Shown piece by piece: positions 16,639 through 31,600 of a stretch of DNA of 40,337 bases. Origin of the DNA: Candidatus Martarchaeota archaeon (GTDB taxonomy: Archaea > Micrarchaeota > Micrarchaeia > Micrarchaeales > Micrarchaeaceae). The stretch spans positions 1 to 40,337 of the forward strand of contig JAMCSF010000022.1 of NCBI GenBank assembly GCA_023380795.1. Direction: 5' to 3'. Numbering within the stretch: the stretch's first letter is position 1; every line of letters begins with the position of its first letter. The notes under the pieces are model-generated. The model saw only the letters and a program-made list of their open reading frames with translations. It did not search any database and was not told where the DNA came from. Made by a program: the position numbers and the translations under genes.

Positions 16639-19600
16639 ATGAGGGACAAAACAGCTAATGCATCCACAACCTCTGCAAAGATGCAGCTAAGGCAGCAAAG
16701 TGCCATGGAATTCATACTCACATACGGCTGGGCCATACTGCTCATTGCCATAGTGCTGGGCGCGATGTATGCCGTCGGCCTTTTTAGGCCCAGCATACCT
16801 ACGACGTGCCTTCCTGATTCTGGATACCTGTGCGAATCCCCTATAATGAATACCAGCGGCTACGTTGCCGTCAAGTTCGGAACTGTCAACCAGCAAAACA
16901 TAATCATAACTGGCCTGGGGTGCTCGAACGGGGACGTTGTGCCTTCAAACATAAGCCTAACCAATACGCCTGTTTCTTCTGGCCAGGTAAAGGCTCTGGT
17001 CTTCAAGTGCCCGGTACACTCACATTCAATAAATTCCCATTTTACCGGAACCCTGTGGCTCCAGTACACTGCTGACGGCATACCTGGCCAGCTGGGTGAA
17101 ATCGGGACTCTCAGCGCCTCGGAGAGCACTCCGGACATAGTCGCAACCGCCTTTGTAAGTTCAAATTCCACATCAACGAGCACAAGCACAACTTCAACTT
17201 CTACATCCACAACCACAACCTCAACTTCAACGACTTCAACTTCCACAACTTCAACTTCTACTACTACTTCTACCTCTACAATTCCGTACGTGCCAATAAT
17301 ACTTAAAAATTCCCAGTCATCAAACACCCCTGCGCCGTTCCAGCAGATGGTCGTAGTCAACAGCACAAAATATTCGAGCTATATCTATCCTGGATGGTCT
17401 AATGTCGAATTCACTACTGGTCCAGCAGCTACGGGCAATACCATAAGCGCATGGATAGAAAGCAATGCCACAAACTCTTCCAAAAGTACTGTGGTGTGGC
17501 TCAAGCTGCCATCCGGAATAAGCGCAAACAGCCCTAGCTTGCTATATATGGATTTCATGCCGGCCAACGTGCTCTCATCCAACGGTCCTACTGGCGAAGC
17601 CCCTCAGCTCTCGCCCACTTACGCAGAATATGACGACGGCGCCAATGTGTTCAACAGCTACTGGAACTTCGCAGGGACGAGTCTGCCGAGCGGTTGGACA
17701 TCCGGCGGCTCAGTAACGGTGGATAATGGCATAAGTGTTGCATATAGCGGATATGCACAAACTGCTGCGGATTTCGGCTTAAATACGAGCCAAATATTTG
17801 ACGCTTACGGAGATCTTTCGGCTGCAACCTCCGGAAATAATGCCGGAGTTGGTTATGCGGCTTCGAACTCGTTCCCAATTGCTTCTGGCAATGGGGGAAT
17901 TATCTGGAACTTAAACAATAATGCAGAATCAACAAGCAATGCGTGGCTTATTACTTGGACCGGGAGCGCCTGGGCAGGCGAAACATCATTAACGGCTACT
18001 GGATATAACGTTTGGTCAATCTATTGGGCTTCTCCTTCATCTGCTTCTGGTTATGTTGATTATTCCTCATCTTACACAAGCACTACAGACATACCTTCGG
18101 TCAATCTTCCGATAGGCTTCTTCAACCTCCAGGGTTCCCAGTCAACAATAGGTCCTTTCTACTGGGCTCGCATGCGCGCATATCCTCCGAATGGCATTAT
18201 GCCATCCGTTACTTTCTGGAATCAGGACGGTGCACCATCATTGAAAATAGAAAAGAATACGACAGTTTATGCATCATCAAACGATATAATAAATGCAACC
18301 GCACTATTTTCAAACGCAAGCATCGAGCTTCTCAGGAACGGCAGCGTAATAGCTTCAGGCACCGGCAGTGTTTCATATACCATAAACTCGAATTCAAGCT
18401 CCATATGGGCTGCAGGCAAATATAAAATAACCGCTTATGAGCCAAATGCACTGGTAGCTAACAATACCGAAAATCTTACCGTAACAAAAGCATCTCCAGC
18501 AATAAACATAAGCACCAGCAATGCAAAATTCAGCATGGGCGCCATCAGCAATTACAGCATCACATACTCGGTAAATTCAATAAACAACCAGCTCAAGGCA
18601 TACCTGTCAGTAAATGGCGCCAATGTATCTTCGACGAATTCCGTGGCTACCTACACGATGAACATATCCAATACCACGACGTTCTACGCGTTCACCAACG
18701 GCAACGCAAACTATACCTCTTTAGCCATAAACAAAACAAGCGTGTATGTGGTAAGATATCCCTACTATGTACCTATAACGATATATAACAACCAGTCAAG
18801 CAATACTCCTGCGCCGTTCCAGCAGCTAATAAACATAAACGTGTCCAAATACGCTGATTATGTCAACGCCAACATGAGCAACATATTCTTCTTTTACGGG
18901 AACAAGACGATAGTGCCTTCATGGCGGGAAAGCGGCGCAACGGGTGCAACCTTCAATGGCAATCCGGCTTATCTGACTCAGGAAAAAGGATACACGTGGA
19001 TGAACAATGCTGCCCAGCACTTTACAATGTCCATTTGGGTTAATCCATCGTCTCCAAACGGGGTAATATTGGACGAACTGAACCAGAGCGCTTCGTGGCA
19101 CGACGCATGGCTGGACCTGGTGAATGGCAATGTATATATGAAGATATGGAATCTAGCCTGCGTGAATTTAGGCGCCATACCTGACAATCAGTGGAGCAAC
19201 ATAGTGATGGAATACAACGGCTCTACATACTCTGGATACATAAACGGCAACTTTGCAGGTTCAAGTACTGGCACACGTTCAGTTCTTGGGGGCTCGTATG
19301 CTTTTTCTTATGCCTTGGGCAAGAACGATACGACAAACTGCGGCTCAGGATCGGCCTTTGACGGGTCAATGCTTAACTATCAGATATACAACACTACGCT
19401 GCAGCCAAGCGGCATAGCCAGCATATACTCAAGCGGCAGGTATGGTATACCTCCGTTCAATGCTTCGGAAGGCCTCAGCGGTTGGTGGCAGCTTAAGTTC
19501 AATTCTACTGCAGGAGAAAGCAATGACAACCTCACATACAGCAACGTCAATTTCACTAGCATGCACTCCAGTTATTGGCTGAAGATAAACGGCGGCATTC

Positions 19601-22600
19601 CAGCGACGAGCTCCATAACCCTATACATGGGCTTTGCGAACAAGAGCGATTCTCTCCTCAATAAACTGACGACCGGCGAAGCCCCACAACTAAGTTCTAC
19701 TTATGCCCAATACGACGACGGTGCGGATGTGTTCAACAACTACTGGAACTTCGCAGGGACGAGTCTGCCTAGCGGATGGACATATGTATCCCAAGGAGGT
19801 TCATCGTATTCTGTAAATAATGGCATAACATTTAACACTGTAAATAACAATCCGAGTGGAGGTATTTATTCTTCAGTGTCTATATCCTCTCCAATAGTAA
19901 TAGATGCACTACAAAATATAGGAACAACCGCTGCAGAGCAAACAATTGGTCCAGAATTAAATAATTATGCGATAGCTTTTGGAAATGAGGGAGGTAGCGG
20001 TCCTGAGAGGGGTATCGGAACAGTAAGTTCTTCCACACCCGGACTAATAACTGGCTGGCTAGTTCAAACAACAACAAATCCCCCAACTGCAAATACTAAT
20101 TATATAAATACACTCTATTATGTTTCCGGAAGTTTAAATTATTCAGTAAATTACAAAAGCGTTTTGACAGCAACAAGCACAATATCTGGAAGTGAACCTC
20201 TCGCGATTTGGACTTATGCACCAGCAACAGGGACTGTATTTACACAATGGCTCCGCACACGTGCATATCCACCAAACGGCGTTATGCCTTCGTATAATAT
20301 CGGCTCGGTATACGCGCCTGGGGCGCCGGAGCTTACAATAAACAAATCCACCATACCATACGGCCAATCGGATGAGATAACTGCATCATCGCAGATAAGC
20401 GGCGACCAAGTTGAGCTTTCGATAAACGGCAATGTGGTTTCTGGACCAACGTCAAACACAATAAATTATGAGTTCCCTGTAACTATTCCAGGAATTTATG
20501 CAGTGAATGCCATAAATATCAACAATTCCAAGTTCACATCCGCACAAATACAGGTAATCAAAGCAGTTCCTGAGCTATACGCTCCAAAAAGCGGATTTTA
20601 CTCGAATCCGCTGAATTTCACATATTCAATATCTACTGTAGACAACCAGCTTACCGGAAAGTTATACCTTAACGGAACCGAAATATCCTCTACGGATTCT
20701 TCGAACTCAATTGTGCTTTCTGGTGTCGGTTCGACGTATTCGCTGCTGTTCAATACTTCAGGCGACGGGAACTACACCAATGCCTCAACAGGAACAATAG
20801 AAGTGCGTCTTGAAAAAGCTAGCAGCCCTTACAGGATACCTGCTGGCATTTACCACTACTCTCCTATTTACGTATACAATAACCAATCTGTCCCTACAAT
20901 TCCGCATCCGCAGGAATACATACAGATAAACGCGAGTGCATTTTCAAGCTATCTCACATACAACTACAGCAGCGCCAACCTTGAGTTTTTTACATCAAAC
21001 GGCACGATAATACCTGCTTGGATAGCAAGCAATTCTTCAGGGCGCATAACCATATGGTTAAAACTTCCGGAAAGCATTCCCCCGAAATCTAACATGACGC
21101 TGTATATGGGCTTTGCAAATAATACTGCAAATCTTTTATCAAATTCAGGGACAAGCGGTATAGGCGAAGCCCCGCAGCTCTCGCCCACTTACGCGGAATA
21201 CGACGACGGGGCTGGTGTCTTCCAAGCGTATTTCAACGCTGACACTCCTCTCTCAGATTTCATCATTCAAGGGGGCTATGGGGTAACCAAAGTATCTACA
21301 TATTGCACAACAGCGGCAAACTGCAGGTCCAAAACTGTCTATTACTTAGAAGTCACTGGCTCAGGAACAAGGTCGTTCGACATGGCTTACAACACTGCTT
21401 TTCCTGACAATGCAACATTGGCTCTTGGCTCAAACATAGGCACGAATCTTACCAACGAAGGCTTCGTCGGCCTCGGCGCAGCATCTGTCTCTTCGACTCC
21501 TGGGGTTGAAAATGCTGCTGGCAACGGCAACTCCATAGGGATCACGTGGCTGCAGAACGGAAATTTCGGCTATTCTCCTAGCGCGTCGTCAAATCTGCCT
21601 CCGAATTACGCTTATTACGAGATGAGCTACGTTCCTGGAGCCCCTAACGTAGTTGCCTCAATATATGAACAGAACGCATCAGTTAGCGAAACCAACTACA
21701 TACCTTCAGGATATGGCCCTGGGCTTTACATAGGGGTCGGAAGTGCAACGGAAAACATACAAGAGCTTGCCTATACTAGCTGGCAAGCCGCTGCCCAGTC
21801 CACAAGCACAGGGATATTTCCTACGGCTATAGTGATGCAGAACCCAAAACCATCAGGGTCCGCAGCGCTTTTCATCAACGGCAAGAGCCAAAACACTACG
21901 CTTAACTATTCTGTAATAAACATAACCGCGTCGCTACAATCAAGCGCATATTCTAACGATACGGTAAATCTTCTGCTGGATGGAAATACGCTGTGCACCG
22001 GAACGTTCTCATGCACATACGAGGGATACATAGCGGCATCTGCTACTGCATACAATGTGACTGCGGAGAACGTCCAAACTTCGTCAAGGCAAACCCTGAG
22101 CCTTAAGGTGGAAAAGAAAGTGCCTGACATAACAGAAACAGTTCCATATTATGGCGTCAACAACGGCACAGCATACTACTCTGTAAACACTGTAAACTCG
22201 CAGGTAAAGGCTTACCTGTATGCCAACGGAGTGGAAGTCTCCAATACGATTAGCGAATCAAGCTACACGGTAAACAGCATAGGCAATTACAGCTTTTACG
22301 CATATACTCCTGGCGACGAGAACTACACCAACTTCACAACTGCCACAAAAACGCTTCATATAATCCGCTCTCCCAAGTTTTATATCCCATTGCTTATAAC
22401 AAACAACCAGACAAGCAATACCCCTGCGCCGTTCCAGCAGGAGCTCACATTCAACAGCCTGGCATACAGGTATGCCGAAGCAGGGGACCTTGACAACATC
22501 ATGTTCTTCTATGCGAACGGCACAGCGATACCGTCTTGGCTTGAAGCAGGGAACACAAACACGAGCGCCAGCACGATATACTGGCTAAACATAAGCCATG

Positions 22601-25600
22601 GCATCCCAGCAAAGAGCTCGATAAAAATATACATGGGCATATTCGCGCAGAACATGAGCCTATTCAACAATTTATCGACGGGTGAAGCCCCTCAGCTGTC
22701 CACCCCATTCGGCAAATACAACGATATCGCTTACGTGATGAACAAAGGGCTATTATACCAGATATGGGGGTGGGGCGGCTCTGGCATACAGCCGCAGTAC
22801 GAATTATACCAGTCTAACATGACCCCAGGTTCTAGCTTTACTTTCGGATCCACTGCGGCAACTGCTTCTTCGACTTTGTATAACACAAACTTTACTGGCA
22901 TAACTGAAGATGTTGATGGTTCGCAGGAGCCATATGTGGTGATAAACTACCAAAACGGCTATTCCGGAGGGGTGCCGCCTCCGGATCCGCCAGTATCAAA
23001 CGACAATTTCTGGCTTCTCAAGGCAATAGGCTTCGTAAATTACACTTCTGGAGTGTCGCTCTACGGCATAGCGGACGATGCAATTGGCCTAGGGTACAGC
23101 CAATCCACAACTGGCAGCATAGGGTCATGGATCGGAGGGACAAACAATCCCAACAACACGATAAGCGCATGGAAGGGCGAAGGCGCAACAGTTTATTCTG
23201 GCACAATATCCAGCAGCGGGGATTATCCCATAGAGCTTGATTTCGAGAACCAGAACGGCCCAGGCTACGTGGGGATGTGGTCGAATTCTCCTCTTGAATA
23301 TTATTCCGCAGCATATCCTCCAAACGGGATTATGCCAAGCTCCAATGTCGAAGCCATAAACGGGCCGCCGGCGTTGAACATAACGGCCAACACTATAGCG
23401 TATTCGAATACGACTGATTATATATACGCTACCGCCCGCCCGTCAAACAACACCGTGGAAATACTCATAAACGGCAACGTGGTCGATACCGGCACCGGCA
23501 CCCTCAACTACACGCTTCCTGTACTGCCTGCAGGCATATACAGCATAGAGGCTTATGACGTAAACAAGAGCCTTTCGACCAACGGCACCGTAACAATAGT
23601 AAAGGCGGTGCCCAAAATAACGCAGACTAGCGGAGGCACATACTCAAACAATTATACTATCGGCTTTGCCTCAAACACTGTAAAAGACCAGCTAACTCTC
23701 AACCTTTATGTGGACAACGCCATAGTTGCATCCACGAATTCGGTTTCAGACTATCCTATAAACAATGTTGGCAACTACACGTTCTTCGCCGGAACTGCCG
23801 GCAATGCGAACTACACGGCGAGGAATCTTACTTTGCAGCAGCTCCATGTTATACCAAAACAGGTCCCATCGGTGGTTCCTAACGACATTGCTTACTATGT
23901 ACCGATAGTCATAGCTAACAATCAGCCAGTAGCTACGCCGGCGCCATTCCAGGAGATGCTAACGGTAGACAGTGCGCTGTATTCGCAATATGAGAATGGC
24001 TCGCTGGAAAACGTCAAATTCTTCTATTCAAACGGCACAACTGTCCCTTCATGGCTTTATTCGGGCAATTCCAACCGCAGCACATCTTCTGTATACTGGG
24101 TGAAGCTTTCCAACGGGATAGCTGCGGATTCTTATCAGACCATATTCATGGGATTCAGCACCATGGAAGCCGTAATAATGAACAACAGGACCACCGGCGA
24201 AGCACCCCAGCTAAGCAAGGTATATGGCCAGTACGACGACATAGCCGGAGTAATGAATCCTGGTTTGCTTTATGAAGTTTACTACAACGGCGCAATTACC
24301 GGGTGCGTTCCAAACGATACATATGCGTATGCTGCAGGGGTGTACAGTGGCTACTCCATAAACGGCTCATGCAGCCCGATAGCATCAAGCACGCTTCCGT
24401 CGCTCACGCCTCTTACCGGAACGTCACAGGCAGTTGACGGTTCCGGAGAAAACAACGTGCTGATAAACGTTGAGGGCGGCTATACCAGCGGCGCGCCATT
24501 CCCTAACCCGCCTGTTTCGGATTACTCACAGATAATAGTAACCAAGAGCATAGGGTTTGTGGATTCAAGGCATCCAATAAATTTCTATGTCCTAATAGAC
24601 GACGCAGGGCAGCTCGGGTACTCGAATTACACGCTTAACGGCTCGGAGGAGAACTGGCTCGGCAGCTATTCCAATTCCTACAATATAATCAACGAATGGC
24701 GCGCCGAGGGTGCAACTCAATACGAAGGGATAGTCACTGGCACCGGGGCATACCGCATACAATACGACTATGCCAACCAGGGAGGCCCAGGATATTGGAG
24801 CCTGTGGTCAAACTCAAGCGTTAGCTACTACAGCCCCTCTGCACAGCCCAACGGGGTAATGCCTGCTTACACTACCGGGCAGCTCGGCTACGGGATGAAC
24901 AGGCTCATAATAGCCAACGATCCTGCCCAATACCATGTCAAGAGCGGAGTCATAGCCGTGGGGCTAAACCTTACCAATTCCTTAGACATATACGTCAACG
25001 GCTCTCTTGTCAAAAGCGGCACTGGCATTGTCAACTACACCGAGGACAACCTCCCTCTGGGAAATTTCAGCGTCAAGAGCGTTAATCTGGCCACTAGCAA
25101 CACGATAACAGCGAACCTGCGCATAATACCAAACGACCCGTTCCTGATAATACAGTTCCCGCAGTCGCTCTACGGAGACCAGGACAACATAACCGGAATA
25201 TCAAATGTCACAGGCGACAGGATAGAGCTGCGCCTGGAGGACGGGGTCATATTGGCAGCAGCATCCAACACTGTTGTTTACGGTGGCAATACGCTAAAGC
25301 CGGGCAAGTACAACATAACCGCAATAGACCTAAATCAGCCTGCATATTCGCAAACGAAAAGCCTTATCATACTGCCCCCGAACGTGACTCTTAGCATACA
25401 GCACCAAACGGCGCTATATAATACCAATGACATTATTAACGCAACTACTTCGCAGACGCTAGACCATGTGACAATAGCGATAAACGGCACCGTCGTAGCC
25501 AATTCCACGGCAAAGGCCTCATATACCGAAAACTCGCTTCCTCTGGGGGTTTACCCAGTGCAGGCGTGCGACGCGGATTCGCTCACGTGCACAAATATAG

Positions 25601-28600
25601 AAAACCTCACTATAGCTCCAAACGACCCGCACATATCAATACAGAACAGGCTTGCAGAATTCGGCGAGAACGATACAATAACTGCTACGTCAAACGTTAC
25701 TGGAGACAATGTCAGCATAATCATAAACGGCAATGTCGTAGCTTCCGGCAAAGGCACAGCGCAGTTCAATACTGCATCGCTAGTGCCTGGCACATACAAC
25801 GCCACAGCAGAGGATACCGTGCAGCCGGCCTATTCGCAGCCCTTGCAATTCGAAGTGACTGGCCAGGTGGTTTCCCCTGCGGGAATACTAAGCTACGTCC
25901 CCATACTGATAACCAACAACCAGAGCACAGCAACAAAAGCGCCATTCCAGCAAATGATAGAGGTAAACGCGCAGAGCTACGCTTCGTATGAATCTGGGGG
26001 CATGCAAAATGTAGAATTCTCCTATGCAAATGGGACTATAATACCATCGTGGTTCGAAGGCAGCCTGGCAAACGAATCCAAAACAACATCCCTCAATGAG
26101 TCCGCAAGCGATGTTTATTGGCTGAAGATAGCAAATGGCATACCTGCAAAGAGCTCTATAACAGTATACATGGATTTCGCGGAAGTTGGCAAGAACCTGC
26201 TTAATCTAAATTCTACCGGCGAAGCCCCGCAGCTGTCTTCAACCTACGCCGAATACGACGACGGCGCAAATATATTCAACAGCTACTGGAACTTTAATGG
26301 GACATCGATGCCTAGCGGATTCACCGAATACTCGAACGGCGGTTCCACGAGCGTTGACAACGGCATTAACATTGATCTTGCAAGCAGCGGAGATTATCTT
26401 TCATTCGTCTACGATACTGCAATAAACTCAAACGACACGATAGTCGAAACCTACGATTCAGGCACAAGGGGCAACGGCCCGACAGACCTTGGGATATACC
26501 AGTCAAACAGCGACAGCGTCGGCGGCTATGCAGGGGTGGCAGACACGTGGGGATGGGGATACGGCACCATAAGCAGCGGCTACGGCAACATAGGCAGGCC
26601 TTTCGATATTTCCGACGGCAACGGGGTGGCAAGCATATACTGGATAGGCAGCGGCAACGAGGGCGTGGGATGGAACTACGATTTCGTTTCAAGCACAAAC
26701 ACCAACGAGGCGTTCCAGAACAGCGCGTATATGGCAATAGGGATAGGCTATGCGGCTCCAGGCTCTGACATCAATTACTACTGGCTTCGCACAAGGTACT
26801 ATCCGCCCGACGGCGTAATGCCGTCGGTTGACTTTGGGGCCGAAAGGTCTACGACTGGGGCTTACCTAAATATCCAGCACAACCCTTCGCTTTACAGGAC
26901 AAACGACACGTTAACCGCAATAGCCTCGAATGCCACTTATATAATAGAAATACTAAAGGATGGCACCCTTATTTCAAGGGGTACCGGCAGCACTTCATAT
27001 ACCGAAAATGATTTCTCCATAGGCACTTACAACATTACCGCGGACAACCTCAACACTGGCAATACAACAACGCTGAAACTTTCAGTGATACCTAACCCTC
27101 CAAGGCTGAGCATATCAAAGGCAAAGCTTCTATTCGGCCAGGAGGATACAATAAGCGCTTATTCCAACGTCACAGGCGACAAGATTGCGATAGAGATATC
27201 AAATTCAATAGTCTCTGAAGGGGTTAACAACGCCACATATGCCGAAACCAACCTGAGCATAGGCAATCACACTGTAGTGGCCGAAGACTTAAACTCCAGC
27301 AACTTGGCCCAGTCTGCTCCGCAGCTCATAACGGTCCTCAAGAACCCGCCAAAGCTCGAGATAGAATTTGCAAATTCGCCTTACGGCAAGGATGACAATA
27401 TTACTGCGATATCAAACGTCACGGGCAACAGGGTGCAGATACTTGTCAACAACGCCATAGTTGCCAACGCAACCGGCATAGCCACTTACAACGCCAATGC
27501 CCTTACTGTCGGCACATACAACATAACCGCAAGGGACATAAGCCCCAACGACACCTCCCAGGTGTCGAACGCCCTTACCATAACGCCTCCGAACATAGAG
27601 CTATATTTCACATCCAATCCTGGCTTCTACGGCAACAGGGACGAAATTGCTGCCGAAGCCTCGATAAGCATAGACAACGTAACGCTTAGCATAAACGGCA
27701 ACGTTGTGGCAAGCGGCGTGGGCAAGGCCAACTTAACCGAATCAAATTTCAGCTTGGGCAACTACACTGTCCAGGGCTGCGACACTACTGCAAAGTTCTG
27801 CACAGCCAACACTATCCTAGAAGTGGAGCCGAATCCTCCCCTATTGACAATCCAGCACAACCCTATGCTGTATGATGTTGACAACAACATAACTGCGAAG
27901 GCAAACAACACCGGCTCGGCTATAAAGCTCCTCATAAACGGCACAGTTGTGGAGAACGGGACAAACGAGGTCTTTTACAATGCAAAATCCCTCGCGCTCG
28001 GCACTTACAACATAACAGCAGAAAGCCAGAGCGACAATGCGCTTGCAGTAACCACCGAAAGGCTGGCAGTCAACAAGAACCTGCCAATACTCTCGATACA
28101 GAACCGCACCCCTCCGTACGGGAACACAAACCTCATATCTGTGCTGGCAAATGTCACCGGCTACCCTGTAGAGCTCCTGATAAACGGCACAGAAGTGGCG
28201 CAAGGGATAGGCAACATAACTTACGATGCCGATGCGCTTAAGCCTGGCAACTACACCGTGATAGCGGCAGACACGAACTCGTCCAACCCCTCAACGGTAA
28301 ATTCGACGATAAAGGTACTTGCCCCGAAGGTTTCTATAACTCCTGTGAAGGGGTCTCCAGAATACGGCATCAACTTCACTCTGGAGGCAAACACTACGCA
28401 GAAACTAGACACTGTCAACATGTCGATAAGCAACACCCTGATAGGCAGCTCAGTGTCGCACTTCTACTATACTGAAGACAATCTGAGCATAGGATCATAC
28501 AACGTTACTGCCTGCGACGTCAACGCAGGCGTATGTGCGAAGTACTTGCTCACAATATCAAAGAACTATCCATCGCTGAAGCTCACCCAAAATCCGTCTC

Positions 28601-31600
28601 CGTACGGAACTCCTAACTACGCTACAGTAAACACGTCTCTGCTAGGAAAGGAGGTAACACTTTCGATAAACGGCAACGTGGTGGCACATTCGCTCAACGG
28701 GCTATCATACAACCTGACAAATCTTACAACTGGCACCTACGGGCTGGTAGCCAAGGTGAACGACAGTTCAGACGACAACGCTACGACTTCGGTATCGCTT
28801 TCGGTAACCACTCCTCAGGCATACATAAAGATAAGCAATGACCCGGAGCTCTACAACCAGAGCGGCTACATAAACGCCTCGGCTTCGCTCAAGACTGCAC
28901 CTGTGGCGCTCTACATAAACGGAACCGAAGTGGCAAACTCTACAGGAAGCGTGTCGTACAGCGAGGCAAGGCTGAAGATAGGCAGCTATTCAATAAAGGC
29001 ATGCGACACGTATTCTGGCGCATGCTCGTACTCTTCATTGGTCGTGGTTCCGAACCCTCCTGGGCTTTCGGCGCAGTACTACAAGCCTTTGTACAACCAG
29101 AACGATACAGTGGCAGCAGCAACCAACATAAGCAGCTACGGGATACAGGTAAAGCTCAACGGGAACGTCATAGCAAACGATACCAAATTCTACAGCTTCA
29201 ACACCAAGGGCTTTGCCCCAGGGCTCTACAACGTTACTGCTACCGAGCTGGATGCCAATGACTCATATGCGGAATCCACTGTCTTAATAACGGTAGAGAA
29301 GCCTGCGATAAGCCTAAGCTTAACCAGCAATACTCCCTACTATTCTGCAACTGACGCGATAAACGCAACCACGTCGCAGCCTTCAGACTACATAGATCTA
29401 TACATAAACGGCAACGTTGTTTCTAAGTCGAAGGCCAGCGTCTCTTACGCTGAGAACAGCCTAGCCATAGGCAGATATAACGTTACTGCCTGCGACGTCA
29501 ACGCAAGCTCCTGCGCTTCGGCAAATCTGTCCGTGGTTCCAAACCCGCCGATACTTGCAATAAGGAAGAGCCCTGAGCTCTACAGCGCAAACGACACCAT
29601 AACAGCCACTGCAAACGTCACGGGCAACAGGGTGCAGATACTTGTCAACAACGCCATAGTTGCCAACGCAACCGGCATAGCCACTTACAACGCAAATGTA
29701 CTATCCACTGGTACATACAACATAACCGCAAGGGACATAAGCCCCAACGACACCTCCCAGGTGTCGAGGCAGTTGGACGTCATACCAAACCCACCGCTAT
29801 TGACAATCCAGCACAATCCTGACGTCTATTCGAGGAACGACACTATAAGCGCCAGGTCTAACCTGAGCCTAAACAGGGTTTCATTATTCATCAACGGGAA
29901 GGCGGTTGTATCGGATGCGATAAACGCCACATATGATGCCAACACTCTTGCAGTCGGCACTTACAACATAACAGCGGAGGACGTCAACGCCAGCAACATA
30001 GCCTATTCAACCGAATACCTCTCAATAGTGCCGAATCCTCCATTATTGACAATCCAGCACAACCCGGCCTTGTACGGGGTCAACGATTCAATAAGGCTGG
30101 AATCCAACATAACCGGAAATCCTGTTGCCTTATACATAAACGGAACCGAAGTGGCAAACGCAATAGATAATCTAACCTATATGGAGGATGCACTGGCAAT
30201 AGGCAATTACATAATAACAGTAAAAGACATGAGCCCAAACAATACCGCAAGCTTCAACACCACTCTGCACATATTGCCTAACAAACCTCTGCTCAAAGTA
30301 CAGGGCAATCCGGCCATGCCAGGGCAGAACGACACTATAAGCGCCATAGCCAATAGGAGCGGGGATTCGGTAGAGCTCCTGATAAATGGCACAGAGGTAG
30401 CCTCGGGCACCGGAACCGTCAATTACGACACTAACAGGCTTGCTGTAGGGTACTATTCAATAGTTGCTGTCGACACGGTGCAGCCTGCATACTCAAAGAA
30501 GCTGGTATTTGCAGTGGCCAACGCCCCTATTGCGCCTACGAACATAACTTCGCTTATACCGATACTGATAACCAACAACCAGAGCGTCCCTACGCTGCCG
30601 CAGTTCCAGCAGCTCCTTCACATAAACAGCAGCGCCTATTCAACTGCCGAAAAGGCCAATCTCTCCAACGTGGAGTTCTTCTATGCTAACGGAACAGTAA
30701 TTCCAGCATGGATAGAGCAGAACGCTACGTCGTCATCGAAGCAGACTGCGTACTGGATAAAGCTGCTCTCCAGCATACCTGCAAAAGGCAGGCAGATAGT
30801 GTACATGGGCTTCTCAAACTTAAACATATTCTCGCAGCACATAACCGGAGAGGCGCCACAGCTAAGCTCTACCTATGCACGCTATGACAACGGCCAGAAC
30901 GTGTTCAACTATTATACCGACTTCGCAGGCACAAGCGCCAACACAAGCCAGTACACAATAAACGGGATAGCAGCTATAGACAACGGGCTGGTCCTACCCC
31001 CAAGCAACAAGACCAGCTACGTTTCTAGCGTTAAGGAATATGATGCTGCCACAAACGAGTCGGACATATACTGGGACGCGACCACGCCCCTCAAGAACGC
31101 AATAACGCTTGGATACAACGCCTCGCACGCTGTCACTGTGGTAAACGCTTTGTTCTGGGCCATAAACAAAGACAACGACAGGCTTTTCACGGCAAAGAGC
31201 ATATTCAACAATTTCGAGAACGGGCTAAACCTTTCAGGCAATTACGTGTTTTCCAACTACAACGTAGGCAACAGGAGCTACGGCTCGTATTCCAGCCTGG
31301 CTCAGGAGCAGAACTATACTTCATACAATACGTCAACATACTCATTTAACGGCAAGGCTTTCCTGCAGGTCGAGAATAACCCGAACAACAGGAGCACTGG
31401 AGTTTCAGCCGACGTGTACTGGATGAGGACAAGGTCAACGCCTCCTAACGGCGTAATGCCATTCGCGAGCTACGGGCTTCTTCACGCGCACTCGATAGGC
31501 AGCTGCAACATAACCGCTTCGACAAGCACAATAAGCCTCGGCACGCTGTTCGCGAATACCAGCGAGGCCACAAAAGAGCCTATAACAATTACTAACCACG

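Larger units (their letters stand above)
26866..30528 (+). repeat. array of fifteen Ig-like repeats (~81 residues each)
   Basis: I count fifteen units between DUF2341 modules 6 and 7, with linkers often reading PNPP and consensus LTIQHNPxLYxxNDTI, LLINGTVVANGTG, LxxGTYNITAxD. Units 4, 7, 9 and 11 carry a C-D-x5-C pair near the last strand. The array would form a rigid stalk of a few tens of nanometres. Confidence 0.9.

Noticed and set aside
26866-30528. CRISPR-like or satellite array
   Set aside because: The periodicity (~243 nt) is at protein level with diverged DNA, in one frame; there are no short identical repeats with unique spacers.
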